Source: DATASD01 sp035478835 (GTDB lineage: Bacteria; Patescibacteriota; Saccharimonadia; Saccharimonadales; UBA4665). From it: a stretch of 64,000 bases of DNA. Below, one piece after another: positions 12,101-18,415 of this stretch. The stretch lies in NCBI GenBank assembly GCA_035478835.1, contig DATIJH010000005.1:1-64000 (forward strand). Direction: 5' to 3'. Position 1 is the stretch's first letter. Every line of letters starts with the position of its first letter. The notes under the pieces were generated by a model. That model was not told where the DNA came from, made no database searches, and was given only the letters and a program-made list of their open reading frames with translations. A program made the translations under genes and the position numbers.

Positions 12101-12190
12101 GGCGTGTCGGCGCGTTTGCACATATATAATTGGCGCCACTGTGGCCGCAATCGCAAACAATATAACCAGTACTATAATGATGGCAATCAT
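9131..12190 (-). CDS. VirD4/TraG-like P-loop ATPase of type IV secretion type, 1019 aa
   Basis: One N-terminal membrane segment (residues 1-25) precedes a large cytoplasmic part. Walker A is GQTGTGKST near residue 418, with VDPHGDTAEKLL just after it, and Walker B is SLYVDEFQNF near 668, followed by LIVANQFTTQL, a sensor-like stretch. This order is that of DNA-translocating coupling proteins (TraG/VirD4, TrwB). The last 220 residues are Pro/Gly/Ala/Met-rich and probably disordered. No other type IV secretion genes are in the window. It could pump DNA or protein across the single membrane; the substrate is unknown. ATGA overlap with the upstream 106-aa gene shows translational coupling. Confidence 0.88.
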   Translation of the reverse strand: MIAIIIVLVILFAIAATVAPIIYVQTRRHARDQKNYERGLKMVTLLIHLPPQSEDIEGNGRDVRDVLDENISKAQIIYNLIASTLQKGFKSRFYGQRHFSFEIVGTKGFVYFYATVPLGLVELVKQAIVSAYPTARLDEVVEPNIFNSAGRMSGVAGGEFTLKEAFAYPLATYQDVKRDAMQSVLNSLSTLEKEDGAAIQILMRPANGDWRKQAHEVAGKKRKGEKDQKSSQIALSVLQQFATAFIKPPEGKKDDKGKHELSTLDQAILDSIDEKTRHPGYEVLIRVVASSNVSQRSQTILSSIVAAFALFDAPGKNGLSFTPAKDLSSLVTSYILRFFPQNQNKDILNSVELATLFHFPDQKNIPTSQLERQGSKQVDGPRNMPDKGLLLGYNIFRGAKKPIRLSVQDRQRHMYVVGQTGTGKSTFLENLALQDMIDGNGFAFVDPHGDTAEKLLSMVPRERTEDVIYFSPAEMDYPLGLNLFEFQSPEQKDFLIQEVLNMLYKLYDPQHQGIMGPRYEHLFRNAALTVMADPNGGTFIDIPKLFRDPNFVKQKLQYVKDPNVLEFWQKEMPQSQRSNEFGEIVGWFVSKFGAFLSNEMMRNIIGQSKSAFDLRDVMDNKKILLVNLSKGRTGQLNMQLLGMIFVMKFQAAAMSRANIPESERVDFSLYVDEFQNFSTDSFATILSEARKYRLNLIVANQFTTQLTEEIREAVFGNVGTTIGFRVGDRDAETLRKYFRPAFDETDLIHLPNYNAIVRTMIGGVPTQPFSMATLPPLGTPNAELSDALRQLSAAKYGRPKAVVEAEIFERMTTKTPPAAPAPAFGGGGAFGAPASVPAGMPSPGLPPAAAPKRPGTGSFLDEWLSKKQGGGFMPPAQAPMMNNNPMAPYPAPSGFQRPMTQQPTGFPRPSYPQQRPLMSPPTAPIPQQNISSTELEKKEVDTIAHEIERSLGGQKPGAAHAHVQQAPPVQPQPSHVAGEIPLRPTGQRPDAIEHDTITIDQDGNLRYRDDNSGNSAPAA

Positions 12191-12507
12191 TTCTTTTCTT
12201 TAGATGCCGACGCTCGGCCGTAGCGAATCTCAAGGTATTCTAGTTTGAGTTCGCTTAAAAGTTTACTTTGCATGTAAGGATCGTCCTGTGTTCGCGCAAT
12301 AATGCCTCGTGCCTTTTCAATAAGCTGTTGCTCGAGCGCTGCTTCGTCAATCGGCGCCGGGCCCGGCGTACTGCCCGCGGGCGGATTCAATGGAGCAAGA
12401 GATCCGCCCTGAGGAGCTACGGGAGGCACGCTTAAAGAATCCTGCTGCGTAGCAGTAGACGACTGCATCAGATGCGAATCCGGCGAGCTGTTCATTCGAG
12501 GTTCCAT
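12187..12507 (-). CDS. Hypothetical protein, 106 aa
   Basis: No family was recognised. The first 60 residues are Pro/Ser/Gln-rich and likely disordered; residues 55-106 form a charged amphipathic helix pair. No membrane segment. Its stop overlaps the start of the VirD4-like gene (ATGA), so the two are probably partners. TATAAT lies 11 bases before the ATG and no Shine-Dalgarno sequence is seen; an internal ATG at 12495 is an alternative start. Confidence 0.7.
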   Translation of the reverse strand: MEPRMNSSPDSHLMQSSTATQQDSLSVPPVAPQGGSLAPLNPPAGSTPGPAPIDEAALEQQLIEKARGIIARTQDDPYMQSKLLSELKLEYLEIRYGRASASKEKK

Positions 12508-12556
12508 ACAATAGATACATTATAACAGTTTTACCACCTTAAATGCTACTACTTGC

Positions 12557-12898
12557 CTATCTTGGTTCTGTATTCAAAGCGTTGCGGGCGATATAGAAGT
12601 AAGACAGTACAAACAATACGACGGTCGTAGCAACGTCTTTAACGGTAAGTTGACCTAAAGACATAAGCACTGCAAGTAGCGTTGGCAAAGAAGCGCAAAG
12701 AATTGCGAGGCGCGTAGCCCTGCTTTGTATGGACGTGCGGCGCAAAGCCAGCCATTTAGTTGAAAAAAATATGAATACGAAAAATGCTACAAACGGCAAA
12801 ATCAATACGAAGGATGGCAGCTTTTGAGGATCGGTTGTCACAAATAGAATAAGCAAGCCGGCGGCGATAGCAATAAGTCTGATTAGCTTCTTTTTCAT
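12557..12898 (-). CDS. Hypothetical small membrane protein, 113 aa
   Basis: Three to four hydrophobic helices (about 5-22, 27-47, 63-82, 86-104) joined by short basic loops make this an integral membrane protein of unknown role. TATAAT sits 11 bases before the ATG with no ribosome site, so the mRNA leader would be only about five bases. It precedes the 106-aa gene by about 50 bp on the same strand. Confidence 0.7.
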   Translation of the reverse strand: MKKKLIRLIAIAAGLLILFVTTDPQKLPSFVLILPFVAFFVFIFFSTKWLALRRTSIQSRATRLAILCASLPTLLAVLMSLGQLTVKDVATTVVLFVLSYFYIARNALNTEPR

Positions 12899-12919
12899 AA
12901 TCTACTGACATTATAGATT

Positions 12920-13113
12920 AAAGCGCCCCGTTTGTGATAACTTGGGACGCTTTATCTGTTTCTTTTAGAGCCTGGGGTAGTAAATCCGCCCAAAAAAGCT
13001 ACTGCATGGCGCTTACTACCCTTCGGCTTGACTGACCGCTCTTCTCACCTTTAGGGTGAAAAAGAGCGCTATATTTTTGTTTGTTTTTGTAAGTTTTTGT
13101 TTTTGACTTACTA
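12920..13113 (-). ncRNA. Candidate structured RNA A (minus strand)
   Basis: A near-consensus promoter (TTGACA 13143-13148, 17-base spacer, TACCAT 13120-13125) fires leftward into sequence with no ORF but strong hairpins: CGCTCTT..TCACC against GGTGAGAAGAGCG (13038-13069), a perfect 9-bp stem GGGTAGTAA/TTACTACCC (12976-13022), and AAAGCGTCCC/GGGGCGCTTT (12920-12953). The last has no strong T-run on this strand. Read rightward, the 13038-13069 hairpin is followed by a T-rich tract and would work as a terminator, so the sense strand is not certain. No known RNA family was recognised. Confidence 0.5.
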
Positions 13114-13119
13114 GAAACA

Positions 13120-13148
13120 ATGGTACTACGTCCGGCCCAAAATGTCAA
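13120..13148 (-). promoter_or_regulatory. Promoter of candidate RNA A
   Basis: TTGACA and TACCAT spaced by 17 bases on the minus strand; predicted start near 13113. It lies back-to-back with the rightward promoter at 13274-13302. Confidence 0.65.
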
Positions 13149-13273
13149 TAGCATAAGCGCATTCTGGCAGAAAAACCCGTGCATGTCGCATGCAAAAACT
13201 ACTCAGCAATTTTGTATTTTTAAAGCCATAAAAAGTTATACACAGGTTTTAAAAATTTTAAGCACAATTGTTA

Positions 13274-13302
13274 TTGACAGTACAAAATGTAATTTATAAG
13301 AT
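13274..13302 (+). promoter_or_regulatory. Promoter of candidate RNA B / comM leader
   Basis: TTGACA (13274-13279), a 17-base spacer and TAAGAT (13297-13302) on the plus strand; predicted start near 13309. A TTATACACA sequence matching a DnaA box lies upstream at 13236-13244 in AT-rich DNA. Confidence 0.65.
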
Positions 13303-13308
13303 AGCAGT

Positions 13309-13470
13309 AGCACTTGAATAAAAAAAGTGCTCAAAAACAAAAACGACCTCGAAACAACGGCTTCTCGCAAGCCGTTGTTCCATGAAAAACCAATAGTTAT
13401 AATAAACCTCCAAAACCAAACAAACTCTCCGCGGACGGCCTGCAAAAAATCAGCAGGCCGTTTTTTATTT
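13309..13470 (+). ncRNA. Candidate small RNA B, or attenuator leader of comM
   Basis: From a good promoter to a clear terminator, this 160-nt stretch has no credible ORF and three hairpins: AGCACTT/AAGTGCT (about 13310-13332), a perfect 11-bp stem AACAACGGCTT/AAGCCGTTGTT (13353-13379), and the terminator. It is either a free small RNA or a leader that must be read through to express comM, 35 bp further on. Confidence 0.5.
13435..13470 (+). terminator. Rho-independent terminator upstream of comM
   Basis: Stem ACGGCCTGC / GCAGGCCGT followed by TTTTTATTTTG. It ends candidate RNA B 35 bp before the comM start, so it could act as an attenuator. Confidence 0.85.
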
Positions 13471-13504
13471 TGTTTTTTGAGGCATCTTGTATTAAAAAGA
13501 ACGC

Positions 13505-15025
13505 GTGGCAATTCAATGCATACTTACTATTGGCGCGGGCGGCATACCTATCGATATAGAGTGTCATCTTTCGAATGGGCTTCCCTGCATTGTCATTGTG
13601 GGCTTTGCGAATAAGGCCGTGGACGAAGCCAAGGAACGTATCCGCAGTGCATTCGCAAGCACAAAGCTATCAATGCCGACTAAACGCGTAACTATAAATT
13701 TGGCTCCAGCCGATATTCCAAAAGAAAGCACGGCTTTCGATCTTGCAATTGCAGCAGCAATCCTAGAAGCCAGCAATCAAGTTACAAGGAAGTTGGGCAA
13801 AAATGATGCGATTATCGGGGAGCTGGGACTCGACGGCAGTATACGTCCCGTACGCGGGATCATCGGCAAATTACTGGTAGGGCGCGAGCGCGGCATCACA
13901 ACATTCTACTTACCCGCTCAAAATCTCGGTCAGGCATTACTTGTTCCAGGAATCGAGATTGTAGCGCTTACCAACCTTGACGAGCTTTATATGGAGCTAA
14001 ATAGTAAGATCGAGCTAGAACGCCATAGGACGGGCGCCGGAAGAATGCCCGATAAAATTGTGCACACGCAGCATACCGCGCTCCTGAGCGAAGTCGTTGG
14101 TCAATCGCACGCCAAACGAGCCCTGGAAATTGCCGCGGCCGGCGGACACAATATTTTCTTAAACGGTCCGCCGGGAACGGGTAAAAGCATGCTTGCGAAG
14201 TCTCTTCCTTCGATCCTGCCACCGCTCACACGTGAGGAAATGCTGGAAGTTACCCATTTGCACAGTTTGGCGACGCAGAACTACGACAAAATCATTACCG
14301 AACGCCCCTTCCGGGCACCCCACCATAGCGCAAGCCACATATCCATTATTGGCGGAGGCCAACAAATTAGACCAGGCGAAATCAGCCTTAGTCATTGCGG
14401 TGTGCTGTTCTTTGACGAACTGCCGGAGTATGGACGCAGCAGCATTGAAGCCTTACGGCAGCCCCTCGAAGAGCGCACCATAAGTATTGCACGTGCGCGC
14501 GATACCGCTGTATTCCCCGCAAATTTTACCTTTGTAGCAACCGCCAACCCCTGTCCTTGCGGCTATTACGGAACGAGCAAGCCATGCCAGTGCCTTCCCC
14601 ACCAGGTACTGCAATATCGCCGTAAACTTTCCGGACCAGTTCTCGACAGAATAGACATCTACGCGGAAGTCCACGGTGTAGACTATGCGAACCTGCTCAG
14701 TAAAAGCGCACCGATCGAAAGCGATGACGACGTAAGAAAGCGTGTTGTGGCGGCGCGTGTACGCCAGGCGAAACGCTACAAGTCCAGTAAGCTTAATGCC
14801 AGCATGACGTCGCATGAAGCTAAAAATCTCGTAAAACTTAGCCCGGACGCCAAACATATACTCGACCAGGCCGCTACCAAACTTGCAATTTCGGCACGCA
14901 GCTACATGCGAATTGTACGAGTCGCCCGCACAATTGCAGATCTTGCAGCGTCGGATGCTGTTTCGGCAGCACATGTCGTAGAGGCCATTCAATACCGTAG
15001 CCAAAACCACGACGCCGACGTATAG
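13505..15025 (+). CDS. comM: ComM/YifB family Mg-chelatase-like AAA+ ATPase, 506 aa
   Basis: ComM-family hexameric helicase that in naturally competent bacteria extends branch migration during integration of transformed DNA. The N-terminal YifB domain (1-170) includes GLPCIVIVGFANKAVDEAKERI. The AAA+ core carries Walker A GPPGTGKS near residue 220, Walker B LFFDELPEY near 302, and the Mg-chelatase signature with a CPCGYYG cysteine stretch near 352. The start is GTG at 13505, which gives the usual family N-terminus. Natural uptake of DNA fits with the type IV pilus and Xer recombinase in this window. Confidence 0.93.
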   Translation: MAIQCILTIGAGGIPIDIECHLSNGLPCIVIVGFANKAVDEAKERIRSAFASTKLSMPTKRVTINLAPADIPKESTAFDLAIAAAILEASNQVTRKLGKNDAIIGELGLDGSIRPVRGIIGKLLVGRERGITTFYLPAQNLGQALLVPGIEIVALTNLDELYMELNSKIELERHRTGAGRMPDKIVHTQHTALLSEVVGQSHAKRALEIAAAGGHNIFLNGPPGTGKSMLAKSLPSILPPLTREEMLEVTHLHSLATQNYDKIITERPFRAPHHSASHISIIGGGQQIRPGEISLSHCGVLFFDELPEYGRSSIEALRQPLEERTISIARARDTAVFPANFTFVATANPCPCGYYGTSKPCQCLPHQVLQYRRKLSGPVLDRIDIYAEVHGVDYANLLSKSAPIESDDDVRKRVVAARVRQAKRYKSSKLNASMTSHEAKNLVKLSPDAKHILDQAATKLAISARSYMRIVRVARTIADLAASDAVSAAHVVEAIQYRSQNHDADV

Positions 15026-15038
15026 CCCCAGACCACGC

Positions 15039-15067
15039 TTGACCTCTGTTTTTACATCTGTTACAAT
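15039..15067 (+). promoter_or_regulatory. Promoter of infC-rpmI-rplT
   Basis: TTGACC (15039-15044), a spacer of 17, then TACAAT (15062-15067). The predicted start, near 15074, leaves a leader of about 28 nt with AAAGGAG directly before infC. Confidence 0.8.
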
Positions 15068-15101
15068 TGCTAGCACAAACAATAGTAAAAGGAGATTGTC
15101 T

Positions 15102-15629
15102 ATCAGCAAGATGAATCGCCTGAATGGTGAGATTCGGGCACCCCAGTTGCGAGTGCTTGACCAAGATGGAAAACAGCTTGGTATTCTTTCCAGGAACGAC
15201 GCATTACGCGCAGCAGAAGAGCAAGGTCTGGATCTCGTAGAGATCTCAGCAGATGCAAATCCGCCTGTTGCTAAAATCGTCGACTGGGGCAAGTACAACT
15301 ACCAGCGCACCAAGCAGCTGCAAAAAAACAAACGCAGCGCCAAGGCGCTTGAAGTCAAGCAAATGCGATTTGGTCTCAAGATTAGCGAGCACGATCTGGG
15401 CGTCAAACTCCGAAAAGTTACAGACTTTCTCGAAGTAGGCCACAAAGTTAAGCTCACTATCTTTTACCGCGGTCGCGAGCTCGCCCACAAAGAACTCGGT
15501 TTTAAACTTGCTGAAAAGGTGATCAGTGATTTCGGCGATGCAATCGTAGTCGATCAAGCCCCACAGTTCGCCGGAAAACAACTCAATTTCGTAATAAGGA
15601 GCAGTCATGCAAAAGCAAAAGACGCATAG
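15102..15629 (+). CDS. infC: Translation initiation factor IF-3, AUC start
   Basis: IF-3 keeps the 30S subunit apart from 50S and checks the start codon and initiator tRNA. The N-domain begins NRLNGEIRAPQLRVLDQDG; the linker and C-domain (KQMRFGLKISEHDLGVKLRKV, GHKVKLTIFYRGRE) are normal, and length is about 175 residues. Only ATC at 15102 is well spaced (7 bases) from the strong site AAAGGAG (15088-15094); TTG at 15096 is too close and ATG at 15111 is 16 bases away. IF-3 genes are known for AUU/AUC starts that let the factor repress its own translation, so ATC is chosen. The 3' end overlaps rpmI. Confidence 0.93.
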   Translation: MSKMNRLNGEIRAPQLRVLDQDGKQLGILSRNDALRAAEEQGLDLVEISADANPPVAKIVDWGKYNYQRTKQLQKNKRSAKALEVKQMRFGLKISEHDLGVKLRKVTDFLEVGHKVKLTIFYRGRELAHKELGFKLAEKVISDFGDAIVVDQAPQFAGKQLNFVIRSSHAKAKDA

Positions 15630-15798
15630 TGGCGCAAAGGACCGCGTACGGGTTACCAAAAACGGTAAAGTGCGTGCCGGCCACCCGAACACCAGCCACT
15701 TCTTACAGAAGAAGAGAGGCGCACGCAAGCGAAGCCTGTCTGGACTCGGCACTATGAATGCCACCAACAGCAAAATCATTAAGAAACTAGGAGTCTAA
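15607..15798 (+). CDS. rpmI: 50S ribosomal protein L35, 63 aa
   Basis: Short, highly basic protein with the L35 pattern KTHSGAKDRVRVTKNGKV near the start and a KKRGARKRSL stretch later. It starts inside the last 23 bases of infC, with AAGGAG about five bases upstream, which implies translational coupling in the classic infC-rpmI-rplT operon. Confidence 0.96.
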   Translation: MQKQKTHSGAKDRVRVTKNGKVRAGHPNTSHFLQKKRGARKRSLSGLGTMNATNSKIIKKLGV

Positions 15799-15802
15799 AT
15801 AG

Positions 15803-16147
15803 ATGCGCGTAAAACGAGGTGTCGCAAGCCACCACAAACACCAGAAGATCCGTCGTGCAACAAAAGGCATGACTCACCCGAACCGCGTAAGCATCAAGCG
15901 CGGCAAGCAGGCAGTCACAAAAGCACTGCAGTTTGCATACCGTGACCGCCGCAACAAAAAGCGCTCGTTCCGCGAACTATGGAACGCACGTATCAATGCT
16001 GGCGCCCGTTTGAACGGCACTACTTACAGCCGCTTGATCGCAGGCCTCAAAAAAGCCAACGTTACGCTTGACCGCAAAATCCTGAGCGAGCTCGCAGTAA
16101 ACGAGCCTAAGGCTTTCGCGGCCGTCGTAAAGACAGCCAGCAAATAA
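15803..16147 (+). CDS. rplT: 50S ribosomal protein L20, 114 aa
   Basis: Early-assembly 23S rRNA-binding protein. MRVKRGVASHHKHQKI is the L20 N-terminus and RDRRNKKRSFRELWNARINA the conserved core; length is normal. It begins four bases after the rpmI stop with GGAG upstream. In several bacteria L20 represses this operon by binding the mRNA; no such site was identified here. Confidence 0.97.
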   Translation: MRVKRGVASHHKHQKIRRATKGMTHPNRVSIKRGKQAVTKALQFAYRDRRNKKRSFRELWNARINAGARLNGTTYSRLIAGLKKANVTLDRKILSELAVNEPKAFAAVVKTASK

Positions 16148-16169
16148 GGCCGCTCTTACTTTGAAATAC

Positions 16170-16200
16170 AAAAATACCCTCCACACGGAGGGTATTTTTT
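16170..16200. terminator. Bidirectional terminator between rplT and rnpB
   Basis: AAAAATACCCTCC acac GGAGGGTATTTTT forms a perfect 13-bp stem with A- and T-runs at the two ends, serving both the ribosomal operon and the convergent rnpB. Confidence 0.9.
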
Positions 16201-16202
16201 CG

Positions 16203-16568
16203 GGCCAGATTACCCGTAAGCCGGGTTCTGTTTTAGCCGATCATCTATCTAGTCTTGGCGTTGCCGCCAAGATCGAGCGGATTTTGTGATATGCCCTGGC
16301 GGGAAACCACGGATGCATGATCCGAATGAGCATATCTCCTTGCAGCAGACAGGGTTTACCACTTTACACCGTCACCGGTGTAAACTACGGGCTCTTACCC
16401 CGCGCTTTTCACCCTTACCCCAAGTAAAGAGGCGGTCTTGTTTCTGTGGCACTTTCCCTAGGGTTGCCCCTGGTTGCTGTTAGCAACTGCCTTTCCCTAC
16501 GCTGCCCGGACTTTCCTCTTGGTATAGTCGAAACGACTTCGCAAGCGATCAGCCGATAATCTGGCCAT
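16203..16568 (-). ncRNA. rnpB: RNase P RNA (type A)
   Basis: Catalytic RNA that removes 5' leaders from pre-tRNA. On the minus strand the P1 helix pairs GGCCAGATTA with TAATCTGGCC at the two ends. The universal CR-I element GAGGAAAGTCCGGGC and the 3' element ACAGAACCCGGCTTA are both present, as is AGGGTGAAA in the core. A -10 box TATAAT (16573-16578) lies just upstream; no clear -35 was seen. Length about 365 nt is ordinary. Confidence 0.95.
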
Positions 16569-16590
16569 TACCATTATACCACTTCGGACT

Positions 16591-17406
16591 TTAACTGTGG
16601 TCGTTTTGGCCAGTCTCTGCCGCAGCATCAAGCGCGTCATTCACCATACTGTCGGCGGCCTTATTAAATTCTCTCGGCACTTGCGTATACGTTACCCGCT
16701 TAAATTGCGCTGCCAGCTTCTTGACCGCATCATGAATTGGCCACAGGTCGCGGTTTTTGACCTTAAAAATTCCCAGCATCTGGTTGACGACAAGCAGGCT
16801 ATCCATATATACGTGCAGAGTTTGCGCACCGAGCTTCTGTGCCTCTTCGAGCGCAAACTTGAGCGCCTGATATTCGGCCTGGTTGTTTGTCGTAACACCA
16901 AGGTATATACCTTGTTTGGTTATGACATTATCGTCCATGTCGAGCACAACGTAGCCGCTCGCAGAAGGCCCGGGATTGCCGCGGGAGCCTCCATCTGCGA
17001 ACAACTTGACCTCTGTTATTTTCGTTGTATTTTCGTCTTCAACATTCGCAACTTTATTTTTTGAAGGCGTAAAATTAAAGTGAATAATTTTTACGGGCGT
17101 GTCGAGTGTAACTTGCGGGCCGTAATAACGACGATATGTCTCTAGCATTTCTTCTGCCGACGCAAATTGTTCACCGCCCGCGGCATCCTCGGGACTAATA
17201 TCGCCAAGCCGGCGTTCCAAGACGCGATCGACACGACCAACCCCTATCGGGCGCCAGCTAGTGCGATCTTTAGGATCAACTTTATCAATAAACTCAAGTG
17301 TGTCGTCGACAGAAATATCCTTATCATCATACAGACGCCAGGTGGAAGTTTTCTTGCCCGTACGCACAAGGTTAGCGAGGCTATGGTCGAGTTTGAGTGT
17401 CTTCAT
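16591..17406 (-). CDS. ASCH domain - RNase HI fusion, 271 aa
   Basis: Residues 1-110 are an ASCH-type beta-barrel (TGKKTSTWRLYDDKDISVDD, then IGVGRV), a fold of the PUA-like group predicted to bind RNA. Residues about 130-262 form an RNase HI domain with all four acidic positions: Asp in LFADGGSRGNPGP, Glu in NNQAEYQAL, Asp in YMDSLLVV and Asp in NKAADSMVNDAL. RNase HI cuts the RNA of RNA-DNA hybrids; the ASCH part may choose substrates, which is inference. The ATG lies only six bases after the CCA end of tRNA-Pro, with no ribosome site, so the message is probably freed by tRNA processing. Confidence 0.88.
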   Translation of the reverse strand: MKTLKLDHSLANLVRTGKKTSTWRLYDDKDISVDDTLEFIDKVDPKDRTSWRPIGVGRVDRVLERRLGDISPEDAAGGEQFASAEEMLETYRRYYGPQVTLDTPVKIIHFNFTPSKNKVANVEDENTTKITEVKLFADGGSRGNPGPSASGYVVLDMDDNVITKQGIYLGVTTNNQAEYQALKFALEEAQKLGAQTLHVYMDSLLVVNQMLGIFKVKNRDLWPIHDAVKKLAAQFKRVTYTQVPREFNKAADSMVNDALDAAAETGQNDHS

Positions 17407-17412
17407 AATTTA

Positions 17413-17488
17413 TGGTCAGGGTGACAGGACTTGAACCTGCGACCTCACGGCCCCCAGCCGTACGCGCTACCAACTGCGCCACACCCTG
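17413..17488 (-). tRNA. tRNA-Pro(GGG)
   Basis: Complete cloverleaf: acceptor CAGGGTG/CACCCTG, D-arm GCGC..GCGC, anticodon stem TACGG/CCGTG with loop CTGGGGG (anticodon GGG), T-arm GCAGG TTCAAGT CCTGT, discriminator A and an encoded CCA. Confidence 0.95.
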
Positions 17489-17553
17489 ATGTGACCCTCC
17501 GTATTCTAACAGATACGAAACACTTATAACAAGAGCGGTCGCCTATTAAAAAT

Positions 17554-17678
17554 GGCCGGAAGCCGTATGATTTACCCGGAAAATCCAGGTGGGTACCCTC
17601 ACGCAGCGACCACGGCCACTGCAAATGTTAGGTTCCCTATAGAAAAAACTATCGATAATCATTTTTGGCGTTCCGGCC
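17554..17678 (-). ncRNA. Candidate structured small RNA C, about 125 nt
   Basis: On the minus strand TATAAT (17685-17690) is followed, at the expected start distance, by GGCCGGAA (17671-17678), which pairs perfectly with TTCCGGCC at 17554-17561; ATTTTTAATAG follows, as in an intrinsic terminator. The closing stem is extended by GCC/GGC and ATGATT/AATCAT. Inside are three hairpins: ATAG/CTAT, GCAGTGGC/GTCGCTGC, and ACCTGGA/TCCGGGT (loop TTT). No ORF fits. It lies between the M50 protease gene and tRNA-Pro. It is not tmRNA, RNase P or a recognisable SRP RNA. No family was identified. Confidence 0.6.
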
Positions 17679-17705
17679 ATCTTTATTATACCGCTGCCGC
17701 TGCAA

Positions 17706-18332
17706 TTAACCGAGAAGAAATATGTACATTTTTTCGATAATAGTTGTCACTATGGGACTAATGATTGGAAATAGAACGACCATAAACAATAGGATGGCCA
17801 TAAAGTTCAGGCTCTCGATCCGCATCATGATACGCTGCATGCCTTCTGGCGCGAACGCATACAATAGGCGCGAGCCGTCAAGCGGTGGAAATGGAATCAT
17901 ATTAAACACAAAGAATCCCAAGTTCACCTGTATAAAAATACTGAGCACATTAAAAAGCTCGGTGCCTACCTGAACACTAAACCGCATGATTAGGGCTGCA
18001 GCCACGGCAAGCACCAAGTTTGTGAACGGTCCGGCAAGTCCTACGAGAGCGACTCCAAATTCTCGATATTTTACTCTATAAGGATTGAACGGCACGGGCT
18101 TGGCGGCAAAAAACGGCGGAACATGCAGGAGGATTAGGAAAATCGGCAGTAACACCGTCGTGTACAAATCAATATGTTTCAGAGGGTTAAGGGTCAGCCT
18201 GCCCTCCTCTTGCGCGGTCGTGTCACCAAGCCAGTGTGCCATAAAGCCATGCATGGCCTCGTGGAAAGCCATCGAGACAAGGATGGACGCTAAAATAATA
18301 AGCAGATCAGCTGCGGACAAACCGTTAAACAT
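17706..18332 (-). CDS. M50 family (site-2-protease-like) membrane metalloprotease, 208 aa
   Basis: Intramembrane zinc protease of the small soil-type M50 group. The zinc motif HEAMH is in the second helix (near residue 25), and a conserved GLAGPFTNLVLA segment supplies the second site; N-F-PPLDGSRLL near 160 is the family's NPDG-like element. About six membrane helices. The start is taken at 18332, not the in-frame ATG at 18386, because TATACT lies exactly six bases before it, pointing to a leaderless mRNA. Substrate unknown; no PDZ domain is present. Confidence 0.88.
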   Translation of the reverse strand: MFNGLSAADLLIILASILVSMAFHEAMHGFMAHWLGDTTAQEEGRLTLNPLKHIDLYTTVLLPIFLILLHVPPFFAAKPVPFNPYRVKYREFGVALVGLAGPFTNLVLAVAAALIMRFSVQVGTELFNVLSIFIQVNLGFFVFNMIPFPPLDGSRLLYAFAPEGMQRIMMRIESLNFMAILLFMVVLFPIISPIVTTIIEKMYIFLLG

Positions 18333-18358
18333 GAATGTAGTATAACAGTTACCCGGCC

Positions 18359-18387
18359 TTGACTCTAGAGGTAAAAACAGATACAAT
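18359..18387 (+). promoter_or_regulatory. Promoter of rpmB
   Basis: TTGACT (18359-18364), a 17-base spacer, and TACAAT (18382-18387); rpmB starts 28 bases later with AAGGA before it. It is divergent from the M50 gene's own -10 box at 18339-18344. Confidence 0.8.
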
Positions 18388-18415
18388 AAGTAACTGAAAT
18401 CATAAGGAAAACCTC

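Noticed and set aside
12960..13110. SRP RNA or tmRNA identity for the hairpin-rich stretch
   Set aside because: The SRP loop consensus (GGAAGG then AGCAG) is not met, and there is no tRNA-like end with CCA or tag-coding frame for tmRNA.
13200..13300. Possible replication origin (TTATACACA DnaA box in AT-rich intergenic DNA near gyrase)
   Set aside because: Only one good DnaA box was found, there is no cluster, and dnaA/dnaN are not in the window.
18333..18386. Longer start of the M50 protease at 18386
   Set aside because: The extension spans the -10 box (18339-18344) and adds residues that do not fit the family N-terminus.
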